A DNA stretch of 64,000 bases from Gammaproteobacteria bacterium (GCA_036383255.1 DASVOS010000004.1:395577-459576); one strand, 5' to 3'; shown: positions 33,464-41,613, counted from the stretch's first letter. The notes: a model not told the origin generated them from the sequence alone. Numbers and translations are program-made.

Positions 33464-34117
33464 TCAGAAATCCCAACGAGCCGAGGCAAGCCACTCGCGC
33501 GAGCCATTCTGATTGCCGTGCCTGTATTCGAGCCCTGCGCTGAACGGGCCGGCGGAGTGGTAACGCGCCGCCAGCGATATGACGTTCTCGCGCGCGTCCT
33601 GGCGCATATATATAACCCCAGAAGGTGCACGTTTGAACTCTAGAGCGGAATTGTCGTGCTCCAGGGCGGCATCCACCTCCAGCGCATCAGCCACTTCAGC
33701 CCGGACACCGACGGCCAACCATGGCGTGTGGTCGGACTGGGTCACCGAAATGCCTGGTCTCTCATACTTGGTGGAGTTGGCGCCGTAGCCTAATAGGCTG
33801 ACGAGTTCGACTCGCTCTCCCAACGGCAGCCGATAACCGACGCCCAAGCGGTAGTCATCCAGGGTCAGCTCGGGCTGGAATGGCGGGATCACTATGCCGA
33901 TCGTCTGCTCGAAGCGGTTGTGCTGATATGAGCCTTCCACGAGGAACCCACCGCCGATGTCCCAGTCGCCACCCAATCGATATCCGTCGCCACCGCTGAA
34001 ACCGTAGTCATTGCTCTGCTTGGAATAGGCCAGGTCGAGATAGTCATAACCGAGGTTTCCCGCCGAAGCGGCGAAGCTCATCCCCCACAGCAGAAGTCCG
34101 CATACCCACATTCTCAT
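33464..34117 (-). CDS. Small outer-membrane beta-barrel protein (copy 1)
   Basis: A 217-residue exported protein: signal peptide ending at ASA (about residue 19), then alternating strands such as YDYLDLAYSKQ, YRLGVGYRLPLG and LAVGVRAEVA, finishing in the aromatic terminal strand WLASARWDF that marks outer-membrane barrels. About eight strands fit its size (OmpA/OmpX type). Convergent with the GDCC gene, 4 bases apart. It has a diverged, equal-length relative at 34253-34906. No specific function can be assigned; it could be a porin or adhesion-type surface protein. Confidence 0.8.
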   Translation of the reverse strand: MRMWVCGLLLWGMSFAASAGNLGYDYLDLAYSKQSNDYGFSGGDGYRLGGDWDIGGGFLVEGSYQHNRFEQTIGIVIPPFQPELTLDDYRLGVGYRLPLGERVELVSLLGYGANSTKYERPGISVTQSDHTPWLAVGVRAEVADALEVDAALEHDNSALEFKRAPSGVIYMRQDARENVISLAARYHSAGPFSAGLEYRHGNQNGSREWLASARWDF

Positions 34118-34137
34118 TCAGATTTTCCCATCGGTAG

Positions 34138-34245
34138 TTATTGTGCGCCCAGCAGCGGCGCTAGCGCCTTCTCAAGGCTCTCTTTCGTCACCGGCGTGCC
34201 GCCTAGATGACTGCGACACGCGGCAAGCCCGCCTGGTGCCGCTAG
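34138..34245. pseudogene. Fused remnants of a tlpA-like 3' end and a GDCC gene 3' end
   Basis: Bases 34141-34203 align without gaps to 34941-35003, the 3' end of the TlpA-like gene (8 mismatches in 63 by my count) in the same orientation. Bases 34213-34245 match 33425-33459, the 3' end of the GDCC gene including its TAG, apart from two missing bases. So the spacer between the two barrel genes is made of broken copies of the genes that flank the whole block. It encodes nothing functional as far as I can see. Confidence 0.85.
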
Positions 34246-34252
34246 CCTCCTC

Positions 34253-34906
34253 TCAGAAATACCAGCGACCCGAGAGCAGCCACGCGCCTCCGCTGGCCGA
34301 GTGGTTGTCTCGTGAGACATAGCGCATCCCATAATCCAGGCCCACCGAGAACCGGTCCGTGGCGTGGAAGCGCAGTGCCCCCGTCAAAACCAGTTCGCGG
34401 GCATCCAGGTCTATGGCCGTCCCGAAGCGGCCCTCGTCGCGTGCCAGTATGCCGCGGTTATCCAGGTCCGCCGTCAGCTCCAGTTCCCAGCGTTCCGTCG
34501 TGAGCGTGCGCAGCCCGAACTCCAGGCCTGCGCCGTTGCGCGACATCGCGCCGAAGTAGGGATCGTGCGTATCGAGACGCAGGTTCACGAGGTAGAGGCC
34601 AGCGAACAGGTCAGTGGATGGAGTAGCCGCACTTCGGAAAGCCAGCTCCAGCCGGCGCCGGTCGATCCCGGCGTCACCACCCGGGTTGGCGGTGGGAGCG
34701 GACTCATGGCGGATCTCGGCACTGAGGAAGAACCGGTCCATGACAGCGTAACTCCCCTCCAGCAGGTAGCCCTGTCCAGTGCCCAGGCCGGGCTCAGCGC
34801 CGCTGGTGTAGCCTGCTCCGAGATAGCTGTAGTCGAAGCCATCCGCGCGTACGGCCGCCGGTAGGAAAGCACTCAGCAACAGGATCCCCAACCAAATCAC
34901 GCGCAT
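34253..34906 (-). CDS. Small outer-membrane beta-barrel protein (copy 2)
   Basis: A 217-residue barrel protein with a signal peptide ending near VRA (residue 21), then strand-like segments FDYSYLGAGY, GYLLEGSYAVMDRFF, RLELAFRS, GLEFGLRTL and a terminal GGAWLLSGRWYF. Same length, strand and gene order as the barrel at 33464, with the shared GYxYL start and aromatic end, but otherwise strongly diverged. It lies 31 bases downstream of the TlpA-like gene, so the two may be cotranscribed. Function unknown. Confidence 0.8.
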   Translation of the reverse strand: MRVIWLGILLLSAFLPAAVRADGFDYSYLGAGYTSGAEPGLGTGQGYLLEGSYAVMDRFFLSAEIRHESAPTANPGGDAGIDRRRLELAFRSAATPSTDLFAGLYLVNLRLDTHDPYFGAMSRNGAGLEFGLRTLTTERWELELTADLDNRGILARDEGRFGTAIDLDARELVLTGALRFHATDRFSVGLDYGMRYVSRDNHSASGGAWLLSGRWYF

Positions 34907-34937
34907 GCATCACTCCCCCTTAGTCTTCCCAACCCGG

Positions 34938-35435
34938 TCATTGCGCCTTCAGCAGCGGCGCCAGCACCTTCTCCAGGCTCTCTTCCGTCACCGGCGTGCC
35001 GCCGGGCCAGAGCTTCGCGCGCACGATGCCGTTCGCGTCGATCACGTAGGTCACGGGCAGCACCCGCGGCGCACGGAAGCCATCGTCCTCGGCCGTCTCC
35101 GCCACAAGGGCGGGATAGGAGAACGGCGCCATGGCCTGTTTCACCAGCGCGAGATCCTTCGCCTCGTCCTCATCCAGCCCCACCAGCACCACGCCGCGCG
35201 GCGCATACTTCTTGGCGAACGCATCCAGCAGCGGCATCTCCTCGCGGCAGGGTCCGCACCAGGTGGCCCACAGGTTCACCACCACGACCTTGCCCTTGAG
35301 CGCCGCGAGGTCGAAGGGCTTGCCGTCCAGCGTCATGCCCTTGAGCGGCGGTGCCGTATCGCCGGTGTCTAGTGCGTGCGCAGCCGGCAACCACGCGAGG
35401 GCGGCAAGAACGAGCAGGGTAGGCAAGGTACGCAT
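34938..35435 (-). CDS. TlpA/ResA-like periplasmic thioredoxin
   Basis: A 165-residue exported thioredoxin-fold protein. The start at 35435 opens a clean signal peptide MRTLPTLLVLAALAWLPAAHA. Seen: AALKGKVVVVNLWATWCGPC with active site WCGPC near residue 68, and the cis-Pro region VLPVTYVIDANG. The family reduces disulfides in the periplasm, for example in cytochrome c maturation. A broken copy of its 3' end lies at 34141-34203. Divergent from the secreted-protein genes to the right. Confidence 0.92.
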   Translation of the reverse strand: MRTLPTLLVLAALAWLPAAHALDTGDTAPPLKGMTLDGKPFDLAALKGKVVVVNLWATWCGPCREEMPLLDAFAKKYAPRGVVLVGLDEDEAKDLALVKQAMAPFSYPALVAETAEDDGFRAPRVLPVTYVIDANGIVRAKLWPGGTPVTEESLEKVLAPLLKAQ

Positions 35436-35502
35436 GAGCCGACTATAAGGATTCACGCGTCCCGGGGCTATGCTTGGGGTGCCACTTTCGCTGGAGTCCC
35501 TC

Positions 35503-36009
35503 ATGCGCCGCCTCCTGTCCCTGCTGCTGTTGTTCACCCCCGCCGTCCTGGCCGCCGCACCCCAGGGGCTGGATGCCCTCGCCGGCTATGCCGGCCGCTG
35601 GAAGGCCGAGATCCATCGTTTCAAGACCGCCTACAGCGACCGGGGCGAGGACCTGTTCGAGCTGCGCAACGACTGCTGGCGCAGCGCCGGCTTCTTCGTC
35701 TGCGACCAGTTCGTGGGCGGCGAGTCCAAGGCCCTGCTGGTGTTCCTCTACGATGCCAAGAGCGGCGGCTATGCTAGCTATCCCATCGCCGCCGCCGGCG
35801 TTCCCGTGGTGCATCCCGGGGCGCTGGTCCTGCAGGGCCCGGTGTGGACCTTCCCCTGGGACACGGAGGAGGCGGGCAAGCTCACGCACTTCCGCGTCGT
35901 CAACACCTGGGAATCGGCCGACAGCATCCTGTTCCGCCAGGAATACTCCGCCGACGGCAAGCAGTGGACCCTGATGGCCGAGGGCCGCGAGACGCGCCTC
36001 AAGGATTAG
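35503..36009 (+). CDS. Secreted protein, paralogue family member 1
   Basis: A 168-residue exported protein: signal peptide MRRLLSLLLLFTPAVLAA (start at 35503 rather than 35470), then one domain. Signature features shared with the genes at 36081 and 38770: AGYAGRWKAE near the start, paired cysteines in NDCWRSAGFFVCDQ, LLVFLYDAKSGGYASY, VWTFPWD, EYSADGKQWTLMAEG and final ETRL. The pattern (GxW start, beta strands, two Cys likely forming a disulfide) suggests a lipocalin-like or DUF1579-like barrel. Function unknown. Tandem with its closest paralogue 71 bases downstream. Confidence 0.82.
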   Translation: MRRLLSLLLLFTPAVLAAAPQGLDALAGYAGRWKAEIHRFKTAYSDRGEDLFELRNDCWRSAGFFVCDQFVGGESKALLVFLYDAKSGGYASYPIAAAGVPVVHPGALVLQGPVWTFPWDTEEAGKLTHFRVVNTWESADSILFRQEYSADGKQWTLMAEGRETRLKD

Positions 36010-36080
36010 CTTCTGTCAAACCGCATGTGGCGGCGAAAAACGCTACCCTGTGCGCGTCCATATCCCCGGGGGTGATCCGC

Positions 36081-36605
36081 ATGAAGTCCCTGCTGTTCGC
36101 CGCGGCGCTCGCGGCTTCGAGCCTGCCCGCGCTGGCCGCCGATGCCACCTCGCCGCTGGACCGGCTCAACGTGTTCGCCGGCACCTGGAAGACCGAGTCC
36201 GAGAAGTTCGACACGCCCTACAGCAGCGCCGGCAAGGTCTCCTCCACCCTGGTTAACCAGTGCTGGAAGGCGGGCAACTTCTTCATCTGCAACCAGAGCG
36301 TCAACGGCCAGTCCGCCGTGCTGCTGGTGTTCACCTACAAGGGCGGCGACAGCTTCAACATCTCCAACATCCCCGCCGCCGGCGGCTACGCTTCCAACGG
36401 CTCGCTGGTGGTGAACGGCGGCGTCTGGACCTTCCCCGGCCAGACCCACAAGTTCGGCCAGGTGGTCTACTTCCGCACCGTCAACATCTACAGCGACAAC
36501 GACGACCTGGACTACCGGGAAGAGTATTCGACCGACCAGCAGACCTGGACGCTGATGGCGAAAGGCCATGAGACCCGGCTGCGCAATCCCGCCACCGTCC
36601 CCTGA
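36081..36605 (+). CDS. Secreted protein, paralogue family member 2
   Basis: A 174-residue exported protein with signal peptide ending ALA (about residue 20). It repeats the family pattern: FAGTWKTESEKF, two cysteines in NQCWKAGNFFICNQ, AVLLVFTYKGGD, VWTFPGQT, EEYSTDQQTWTLMAKGH and ETRLRN. It is clearly the closest relative of the 35503 product and the two probably form an operon from tandem duplication. The mature protein is small and beta-rich; periplasmic or outer-surface location expected. No function known to me. Confidence 0.82.
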   Translation: MKSLLFAAALAASSLPALAADATSPLDRLNVFAGTWKTESEKFDTPYSSAGKVSSTLVNQCWKAGNFFICNQSVNGQSAVLLVFTYKGGDSFNISNIPAAGGYASNGSLVVNGGVWTFPGQTHKFGQVVYFRTVNIYSDNDDLDYREEYSTDQQTWTLMAKGHETRLRNPATVP

Positions 36606-36699
36606 CGCTGATCTGAGTTGCATCACCGGTTCTTGATCACGCGGCGGGTGCCCCTGCAGCGTTGGCGGTGTTGCGTCTACATATCTTCGACTAATGTGC

Positions 36700-37563
36700 T
36701 TAGAAGCTCACCGAGACCGCGGCGCCCAGGATCAGTGCGCCGCCGGCCAGCAGGCCCAAGCCCAGCGGTTCGCTGAGCACCAGCACGCCGAGCAGCGCGC
36801 CGGTGAGGGGCTCGAGGTTGCCGATCACGCCGCTGGTGTGAGTGCCGAGTTCCTTCAGGCCCCAGTTCCAGAGATGGTAGGTGAGCGCGGTGCACACGAG
36901 ACCGAGCACCGCCAGCGACCACCAGGTGGCGGCATGCAACGCGCCGAACTCAGGCCAGGGGCCGTCCAGGCGCGACAGCGGCAGCAGCATCAGCGTGCCC
37001 AGCAGTACCACGTAGTTGGTGACGCACCCGGGTGAGTACGTCCGCATCAGCCGGCGGCTGATCACCACCCAGGCAGAGAAGCAGACCAGCGAGGCCAGCA
37101 CCAGCACGGGGCCGAGCCAGCCGGATTGCGCGTGCGGGCTGCCGACGATGAGTGCCACGCCCAGGGTGGAGGCGAGGGTGGCGGCCCAGCCGCGCCAGCC
37201 CAGGCGCTCGTGCTCGAACAGCACCGCCGCGCCCGAGAGCAGCACAGGGAACGCGCCCAGGAGCAGCGAGGTCACCACCGCGCCCGTGAGCTTCAAGCCA
37301 GTGAACAGGAGGTACATGGCGAGCGGCACACCGAGGAAGCTCGCCGTCAGGAACGCCGGCCAGTCGGCGCGCCGCGGCCACTCCTTGCGCCGCAACGTCA
37401 GCGGCAGGAGCGCGGCGGAGGCGATGAGGAAGCGCAGCGTCACCGTGTCGAGCGGGGACAGCTCGTCGAGCGCCCACTTGCCGAACAGGAACACGGCGCC
37501 CCAGGCGCAGCTGGCGAACACCAGCGCCAGGAACGCCAACATCTTGCGCGGGTATATGGGCAC
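36700..37563 (-). CDS. EamA/DMT family transporter (copy 2)
   Basis: A 287-residue transporter with ten predicted helices in two EamA repeats. Seen: CAWGAVFLFGKWALDELSPLDT in the first half and TALTYHLWNWGLKELGTHTSG in the second, both typical. It is not a close copy of the 24697 gene. Substrate unknown. It stands alone: a 94-base gap from the convergent secreted-protein gene and 180 bases before the TorF gene. Confidence 0.92.
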   Translation of the reverse strand: MPIYPRKMLAFLALVFASCAWGAVFLFGKWALDELSPLDTVTLRFLIASAALLPLTLRRKEWPRRADWPAFLTASFLGVPLAMYLLFTGLKLTGAVVTSLLLGAFPVLLSGAAVLFEHERLGWRGWAATLASTLGVALIVGSPHAQSGWLGPVLVLASLVCFSAWVVISRRLMRTYSPGCVTNYVVLLGTLMLLPLSRLDGPWPEFGALHAATWWSLAVLGLVCTALTYHLWNWGLKELGTHTSGVIGNLEPLTGALLGVLVLSEPLGLGLLAGGALILGAAVSVSF

Positions 37564-37586
37564 AGCCCTCTCCAGATTCTGCCGCG

Positions 37587-37717
37587 ATGCATTATGTCAC
37601 GGGCAAGAAAGCGCCGCGCAAACTACGCCTGGCGGTGCGCCTGCTGTTACTGAAGCGCGTGGTGCTGGACAAGATCCCACCCAGGTCACCGTCGAGCTCG
37701 GCACCACCCGCGCCTGA
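37587..37717 (+). pseudogene. Possible frameshifted small gene
   Basis: From ATG 37587 the frame MHYVTGKKAPRK... shows G/C-biased third positions to about codon 29 (VVLDK). After that the bias moves to another frame, which reads PTQVTVELGTTRA and stops at 37717. A single-base indel near 37674-37678 would join them into a protein of about 43 residues. No good ribosome binding site is seen, and the rest of the 180-base gap holds nothing else I recognise. Weak evidence. Confidence 0.25.
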
Positions 37718-37743
37718 GCCTGCGGGCGCAGCAGCTTCCGGAG

Positions 37744-38517
37744 TTAGAAGTCTTTTTCGAGCAGCAGCCAGGTGTGGTGCCCGCCCACGAAGTACCCGTT
37801 GAGCGTGTAGCGGGCCGGGTCGCCGTTGGTCCAGGTGTGGGCGAGCGTCAGGCTCAAGCCCTGTCTGAGGTCGCAGACCAGGGAGAGCTTGTAGTCGGTG
37901 TAGTCGTTCGCGCTGTGGCTGGCGCCCGTCACCGGATCGCTGCCGGTCTTCTGGTTGCGGCCGAGGTGCTCGCCCAGCGTGAAGTGCCCGCCCAGGTACT
38001 GGGAGCCGTTCATGTCGATGTAGAGCGAACCCTTGGTGTCCGGCGTGCCGAAGGAATCCGTCACGCTGTAGTTCACCCGCAAGCTGTAGCTGCGCCAGGC
38101 GATGTAGCCATAGGCCTCGGTGGTGTTGGGTTCCGCCACCGGCGGCGTCTGGCGCGCGTAGTTGCCGGGGAACTGCAGGCGCAGCACGCCCGCCTTCCAC
38201 AGCCAGTCCTGGTCAATGCGCTGGCGCCAGCCGGCCCAGCCGTCCACCTCCATGCCCACGTCGTCGCCGGGATAGAGCGCGTCGATCCAGTTGATACTGT
38301 TGGCGTCGATGCCGCCGTAGAAGCCGCCGTCCGTGTTGTTGTTCACGTCCAGCTCGCCCTCCACGGACGGGTTGCCGAGGCTCTGCGCGAGGCCGCGCCC
38401 CACGTAGTTGGTCATGAACTGCACGTTGCCGGTGACGAGCGGCGGCTCATCGGCGGCGGCGGCCGCGCCGGAAAACCAGCCCGAAGCGAGCAGGATGCAA
38501 AGCAGGATCTTGCGCAT
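37744..38517 (-). CDS. TorF family putative porin
   Basis: A 257-residue outer-membrane protein. The start at 38517 gives a clear signal peptide (MRKILLCILLASGWFSGAAA) with GGGGAAC-like purines upstream. Family signature: VTGNVQFMTNYVGRGLAQS, then GGFYGGIDANSINW, AYGYIAWRSYSLRVNYSV and a closing GHHTWLLLEKDF terminal strand. TorF-type proteins are predicted barrels found near TonB receptors or ammonium transporters in other bacteria; transported compound unknown. Confidence 0.88.
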   Translation of the reverse strand: MRKILLCILLASGWFSGAAAAADEPPLVTGNVQFMTNYVGRGLAQSLGNPSVEGELDVNNNTDGGFYGGIDANSINWIDALYPGDDVGMEVDGWAGWRQRIDQDWLWKAGVLRLQFPGNYARQTPPVAEPNTTEAYGYIAWRSYSLRVNYSVTDSFGTPDTKGSLYIDMNGSQYLGGHFTLGEHLGRNQKTGSDPVTGASHSANDYTDYKLSLVCDLRQGLSLTLAHTWTNGDPARYTLNGYFVGGHHTWLLLEKDF

Positions 38518-38769
38518 GTTCTTGTTCCCCGAGCGACACCGGTGTGACCGGCCTGTGACCCCATGAGTTCCGGGCGCCATGGTGGCATCCCCGCCGCGCC
38601 GCGCTAAGTGCCAGATGGGCTGAGGTCCCCTGGGCCAGACCCGGGCGGTGCGGCGCGCCGCATTAGGGCGGATAATGCCCGCATTGTCCCGGAGCCGGCT
38701 GTCAGAAACCGGCAGGTTTCGGACGCTGCGTCCCGGCCCGGGCGCATTCTAGTGGATGGGGTGCCGCAC

Positions 38770-39285
38770 ATGAAGCTTGCCGCCTGCGCGTTCGTCGCGT
38801 CTCTCCTCGCCGTGCCCGCGCTGGCGGCCGAGCCGCCCGCGCCCGCGGGCCTCGACCGGCTCGCCCAGCTCCTGCCCGGCACCTGGCGCACGGAAGGGCA
38901 GACCTTCGATAGCCCGTTCACCAAGGCGGGCCCCCAGCATTACACCACCCAGCGCGACTGCTGGCAGGGCGAGGGGAGCTACAAGTGCGTGTCGGTGGTG
39001 AACGGCACGCTGCAGATCTACGCGATCTTCGGCTGGGATGCGAAGGACAACCTCTATCACGAGACCCAGGTCACGCCCCAAGGCAAGCAGCCCGAGTTCC
39101 GCGTCAGCGTGAGCGGCGATACCTGGAGCTACGGACAGGACATCGCGCGCTCCGATGGCAGCATCGTGCACTACCGTATCGTCCGTACCTATATGTCGCC
39201 CGCGAGCGCCAGCTACAGCTACGCCTATTCCCTGGACGGCAAGCAGTGGACCGAGATCGCCAAGGGCACCGAGACCCGCCTCTGA
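38770..39285 (+). CDS. Secreted protein, paralogue family member 3
   Basis: A 171-residue exported protein with signal peptide MKLAACAFVASLLAVPALAA. Family pattern: LLPGTWRTEGQTFDSPFT, cysteines in RDCWQGEGSYKCVS, FGWDAKDN, WSYGQDIA, YSLDGKQWTEIAKG and final ETRL. It is more diverged than the 35503/36081 pair and sits 2.2 kb away with the EamA and TorF genes between, so the family has expanded at this locus by more than one event. Function unknown. Confidence 0.8.
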   Translation: MKLAACAFVASLLAVPALAAEPPAPAGLDRLAQLLPGTWRTEGQTFDSPFTKAGPQHYTTQRDCWQGEGSYKCVSVVNGTLQIYAIFGWDAKDNLYHETQVTPQGKQPEFRVSVSGDTWSYGQDIARSDGSIVHYRIVRTYMSPASASYSYAYSLDGKQWTEIAKGTETRL

Positions 39286-39360
39286 TTTCCGCTCCAGGCC
39301 CGCGCCCCGCGTGAGCCCCGTCACACTCCGCCGACGATTTACCCTCTTTTAAATTCCTCT

Positions 39361-39579
39361 TTAAAACTCCGTTACACGCTGCAGGTATACCTCTAGCGTC
39401 GATACGGAGAAACCCTGCAGGGTACTACCCACAGTGTTTCTCCCTAGTCCCCTAGGGTGATCCCTGCAGGACTGGACGCAGTACCTTCGGCAAAGCCTGG
39501 AAACGGCAGGCTTCGCGGTCGGCCCGCATATCGGCACCCCGCCCATCTTGGGCTTTTCCACCGATATGTGAGGTCAGCG
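39361..39579 (+). promoter_or_regulatory. Long structured leader upstream of the GlyGly-CTERM gene
   Basis: The 294-base gap before the CTERM gene is dense in self-complementary segments: ACCCTGCAGGGT (about 39411-39422), CCCTAG...CTAGGG, AAGCCT/AGGCTT within GCAAAGCC...GGCTTCGC (about 39492-39518), and a 10-bp stem CGCATATCGG/CCGATATGTG (39527 to about 39570) enclosing GCCCATCTTGGGC. The last stem ends right before the ribosome binding site GAGG. GCAAAGCC recalls the class I c-di-GMP riboswitch, but the rest of that consensus is not evident. Confidence 0.5.
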
Positions 39580-41373
39580 ATGAAAGCATTATGTTCCGGC
39601 TCCCTTAAGGTCTTCTCCCGCCTGTTCACCGCCGTGCTGCTCCTGGGCGCGGCCGGCCTCGCCCACGCGGCGAGCCAGGCTCCCGGCGGCTTCCTGGAGA
39701 GCGACGAGACCACCGCCGTGCGCACCCAGCTCAGCCCCGCCAGCATCGCGGGCTTCGTGCCTTCGCGCGGCGGCTTCGAGTTCCCGGCCCCCTACAACAC
39801 CCATGGCGTGCGCGTCACCAACGGGTCCGACTGCGGCGGCCAGGACTGCGTGGACATGATCTACAGCTACTGGCGCAACATGAGCAACAGCGCCGGCAGC
39901 GACACCATGTACGTGTTCATCGGCCTGGACCAGGCGCGCGGCGGCAAGGGCCCCACGCTGTTCAAGTACGTGAAGAGCACGGACACCCTGTCCAAGGTCG
40001 GCCCGCTGTTCGACTCCAGCAGCAAGTACGCCCGCCAGACCGGCGAGGGCTGGTACTTCAGCTACGGCATGCCCACCAAGATCTACATGCAGGACAAGTC
40101 CAAGCTCCTGCGCTACGACGTGCTAAAGCACACCTTCGAGACGGTGTTCGACTCCACGACGAAGTACCCGAACACCATCATCACCCAGACCAACACCAGC
40201 AACGACGACGACGTGCACTCGGCCACGCTCGAGGACGCGACCACCTACGCCAAGAAAGGCTGCGTCGTCTACACCGCCAGCAGCAAGAAGTTCGAGTTCT
40301 ACGCCGGCGCCAAGATGGACGAGTGCCAGATCGACAAGAGCGGCCGCTACCTGGTGCTCAAGGAGAAGCTGGCGAGCGATCCCTGCACCACCTGCGACGT
40401 GGACAACGTCATCGTGGACCTCAAGACCGGCACGCAGCGCACCATCATGGACACCGCCGGCGCGGGCGGCCATTCCGACATGGGCTACGGCTACTACATC
40501 GCCTCCGACAACCACGACGTGAACCCGAACGCCTGGAAGCTCTGGGACCTGACTCAGAGCACCCTCAAGGGCCAGCTCGTGTACCACGGCGGCAGCTGGG
40601 GCGACTTCACGCCCTCCCACGTGAGCTTCGCCAACGCGGTCGACGGCAAGCCCATCGCCCAGCAGTACGTCTGCGGCGGCGCCACCACCGCCTCGCCGGA
40701 CGCGCGCTCCAATGACATCGTCTGCTTCACGCTGGACGCCTCCACCCCCACCTCCGCCGAGCAGGCGCTGGTGATCGCCCCGGTGATGAGCGACCTCAAC
40801 GCGGTGGGCGGCGATGCCACCTGCCCGAGCTGCAACGCCTACGGCAAGGACCCGAAGGGCAACCTCGACCCCACCGGCCAGTACTTCTTCTGGGTCAGCA
40901 ACATGGGCGGCGACCGCATGGACGCGTTCATGGTGAAGGTGCCCTACCAGGTGCTCACCGGCGCGTCGGCTGACCAGAGCGTCGAGATCACCTCGCCCTC
41001 CGACGGCAGCGCCGTCAGCGGCAGCTTCACCGTCAACGTGACGGTGGCGGACGCCAGCGACACCGCCGGCGTCACCGTCCAGGTGGACGGCCAGGACGAC
41101 ACCACCGCCACCGCGGCGCCCTATCGCGTGACCTTCGACGCCTCTACGCTCGCGGCCGGCACCCACACCATCACCGCCACGGCCACCGACACCCAGGGCA
41201 ACACCGTGAGCGCGGCACCCGTGACCATCACCGTCGGCAAGTCCGGCGGTGCCGGCGGCACCGGCGGCACGCATGCCAGCGCGGGTGGTGGCGGCGGCGG
41301 AGCCATGAGCCTGTTCGGCCTCCTGCTGCTCGGCCTCGCGCGCAAGTTCCGTTCCAACCGGAAGGGGGAGTGA
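39580..41373 (+). CDS. Large secreted protein with Ig-like domain and GlyGly-CTERM sorting signal
   Basis: A 597-residue exported protein. Start 39580 with GAGGTCAGCG before it; signal peptide ends near AHA (about residue 30). Residues 40-460 form an unassigned, beta-rich region with cysteine pairs (DCGGQDC, DPCTTCD, ATCPSCN). An Ig-like/bacterial cadherin-type domain follows (about 465-560; SPSDGSAVSGSFTVNVTV). The C-terminus is a Gly-rich stretch, a hydrophobic segment MSLFGLLLLGLA and a basic RKFRSNRKGE, the tripartite GlyGly-CTERM signal cleaved by rhombosortase in gammaproteobacteria. It is expected on the cell surface or released. No rhombosortase gene is in this window. Confidence 0.85.
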   Translation: MKALCSGSLKVFSRLFTAVLLLGAAGLAHAASQAPGGFLESDETTAVRTQLSPASIAGFVPSRGGFEFPAPYNTHGVRVTNGSDCGGQDCVDMIYSYWRNMSNSAGSDTMYVFIGLDQARGGKGPTLFKYVKSTDTLSKVGPLFDSSSKYARQTGEGWYFSYGMPTKIYMQDKSKLLRYDVLKHTFETVFDSTTKYPNTIITQTNTSNDDDVHSATLEDATTYAKKGCVVYTASSKKFEFYAGAKMDECQIDKSGRYLVLKEKLASDPCTTCDVDNVIVDLKTGTQRTIMDTAGAGGHSDMGYGYYIASDNHDVNPNAWKLWDLTQSTLKGQLVYHGGSWGDFTPSHVSFANAVDGKPIAQQYVCGGATTASPDARSNDIVCFTLDASTPTSAEQALVIAPVMSDLNAVGGDATCPSCNAYGKDPKGNLDPTGQYFFWVSNMGGDRMDAFMVKVPYQVLTGASADQSVEITSPSDGSAVSGSFTVNVTVADASDTAGVTVQVDGQDDTTATAAPYRVTFDASTLAAGTHTITATATDTQGNTVSAAPVTITVGKSGGAGGTGGTHASAGGGGGGAMSLFGLLLLGLARKFRSNRKGE

Positions 41374-41376
41374 CCC

Positions 41377-41613
41377 ATGAGGACTCAGCGAGTCGTATGC
41401 CATCTGCGCCGGCTGGCGCGTGCGCCCGAGCCGGTGACCGCCCCGCGGGCCTGGCACCCGCGCGTCCAGCCCCGCATCCCGCGGTACCGCTGGAAGGCCC
41501 AGCTCAAGTGCCGCCGCCGCTGCGTGTTCGCCAGGAGCCCGGGCTCCAAGATCGTCATGCGCCGGCCGTTCTGCCGCGCGCACAGGCGGATCGCGTTCGC
41601 CCGGGCGGCGTGA
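41377..41613 (+). CDS. 78-residue Arg-rich protein
   Basis: Starts 3 bases after the CTERM stop codon with a strong ribosome binding site GGGGGAG. Nearly every third codon position after the first ten codons is G or C, as expected of a real gene here. The product is extremely basic (about 30% Arg) with several cysteines (KCRRRCVF, RPFCRAH) and little acid. There is no signal peptide or membrane segment. It may bind nucleic acid or metal. It is transcribed with the CTERM gene and ended by the strong terminator at 41691. I do not recognise the family. Confidence 0.6.
   Translation: MRTQRVVCHLRRLARAPEPVTAPRAWHPRVQPRIPRYRWKAQLKCRRRCVFARSPGSKIVMRRPFCRAHRRIAFARAA

Noticed and set aside
34138..34332. 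65-codon gene between the two barrel genes
   Set aside because: The frame is made of fused fragments of tlpA-like and GDCC gene ends plus the start of the barrel gene's 3' region; it lacks a proper start context.
39480..39530. Definite c-di-GMP-I riboswitch
   Set aside because: Only GCAAAGCC matches; the GGCAAACC half and tetraloop/receptor parts are not recognisable, so it is kept only as an unspecified structured leader.
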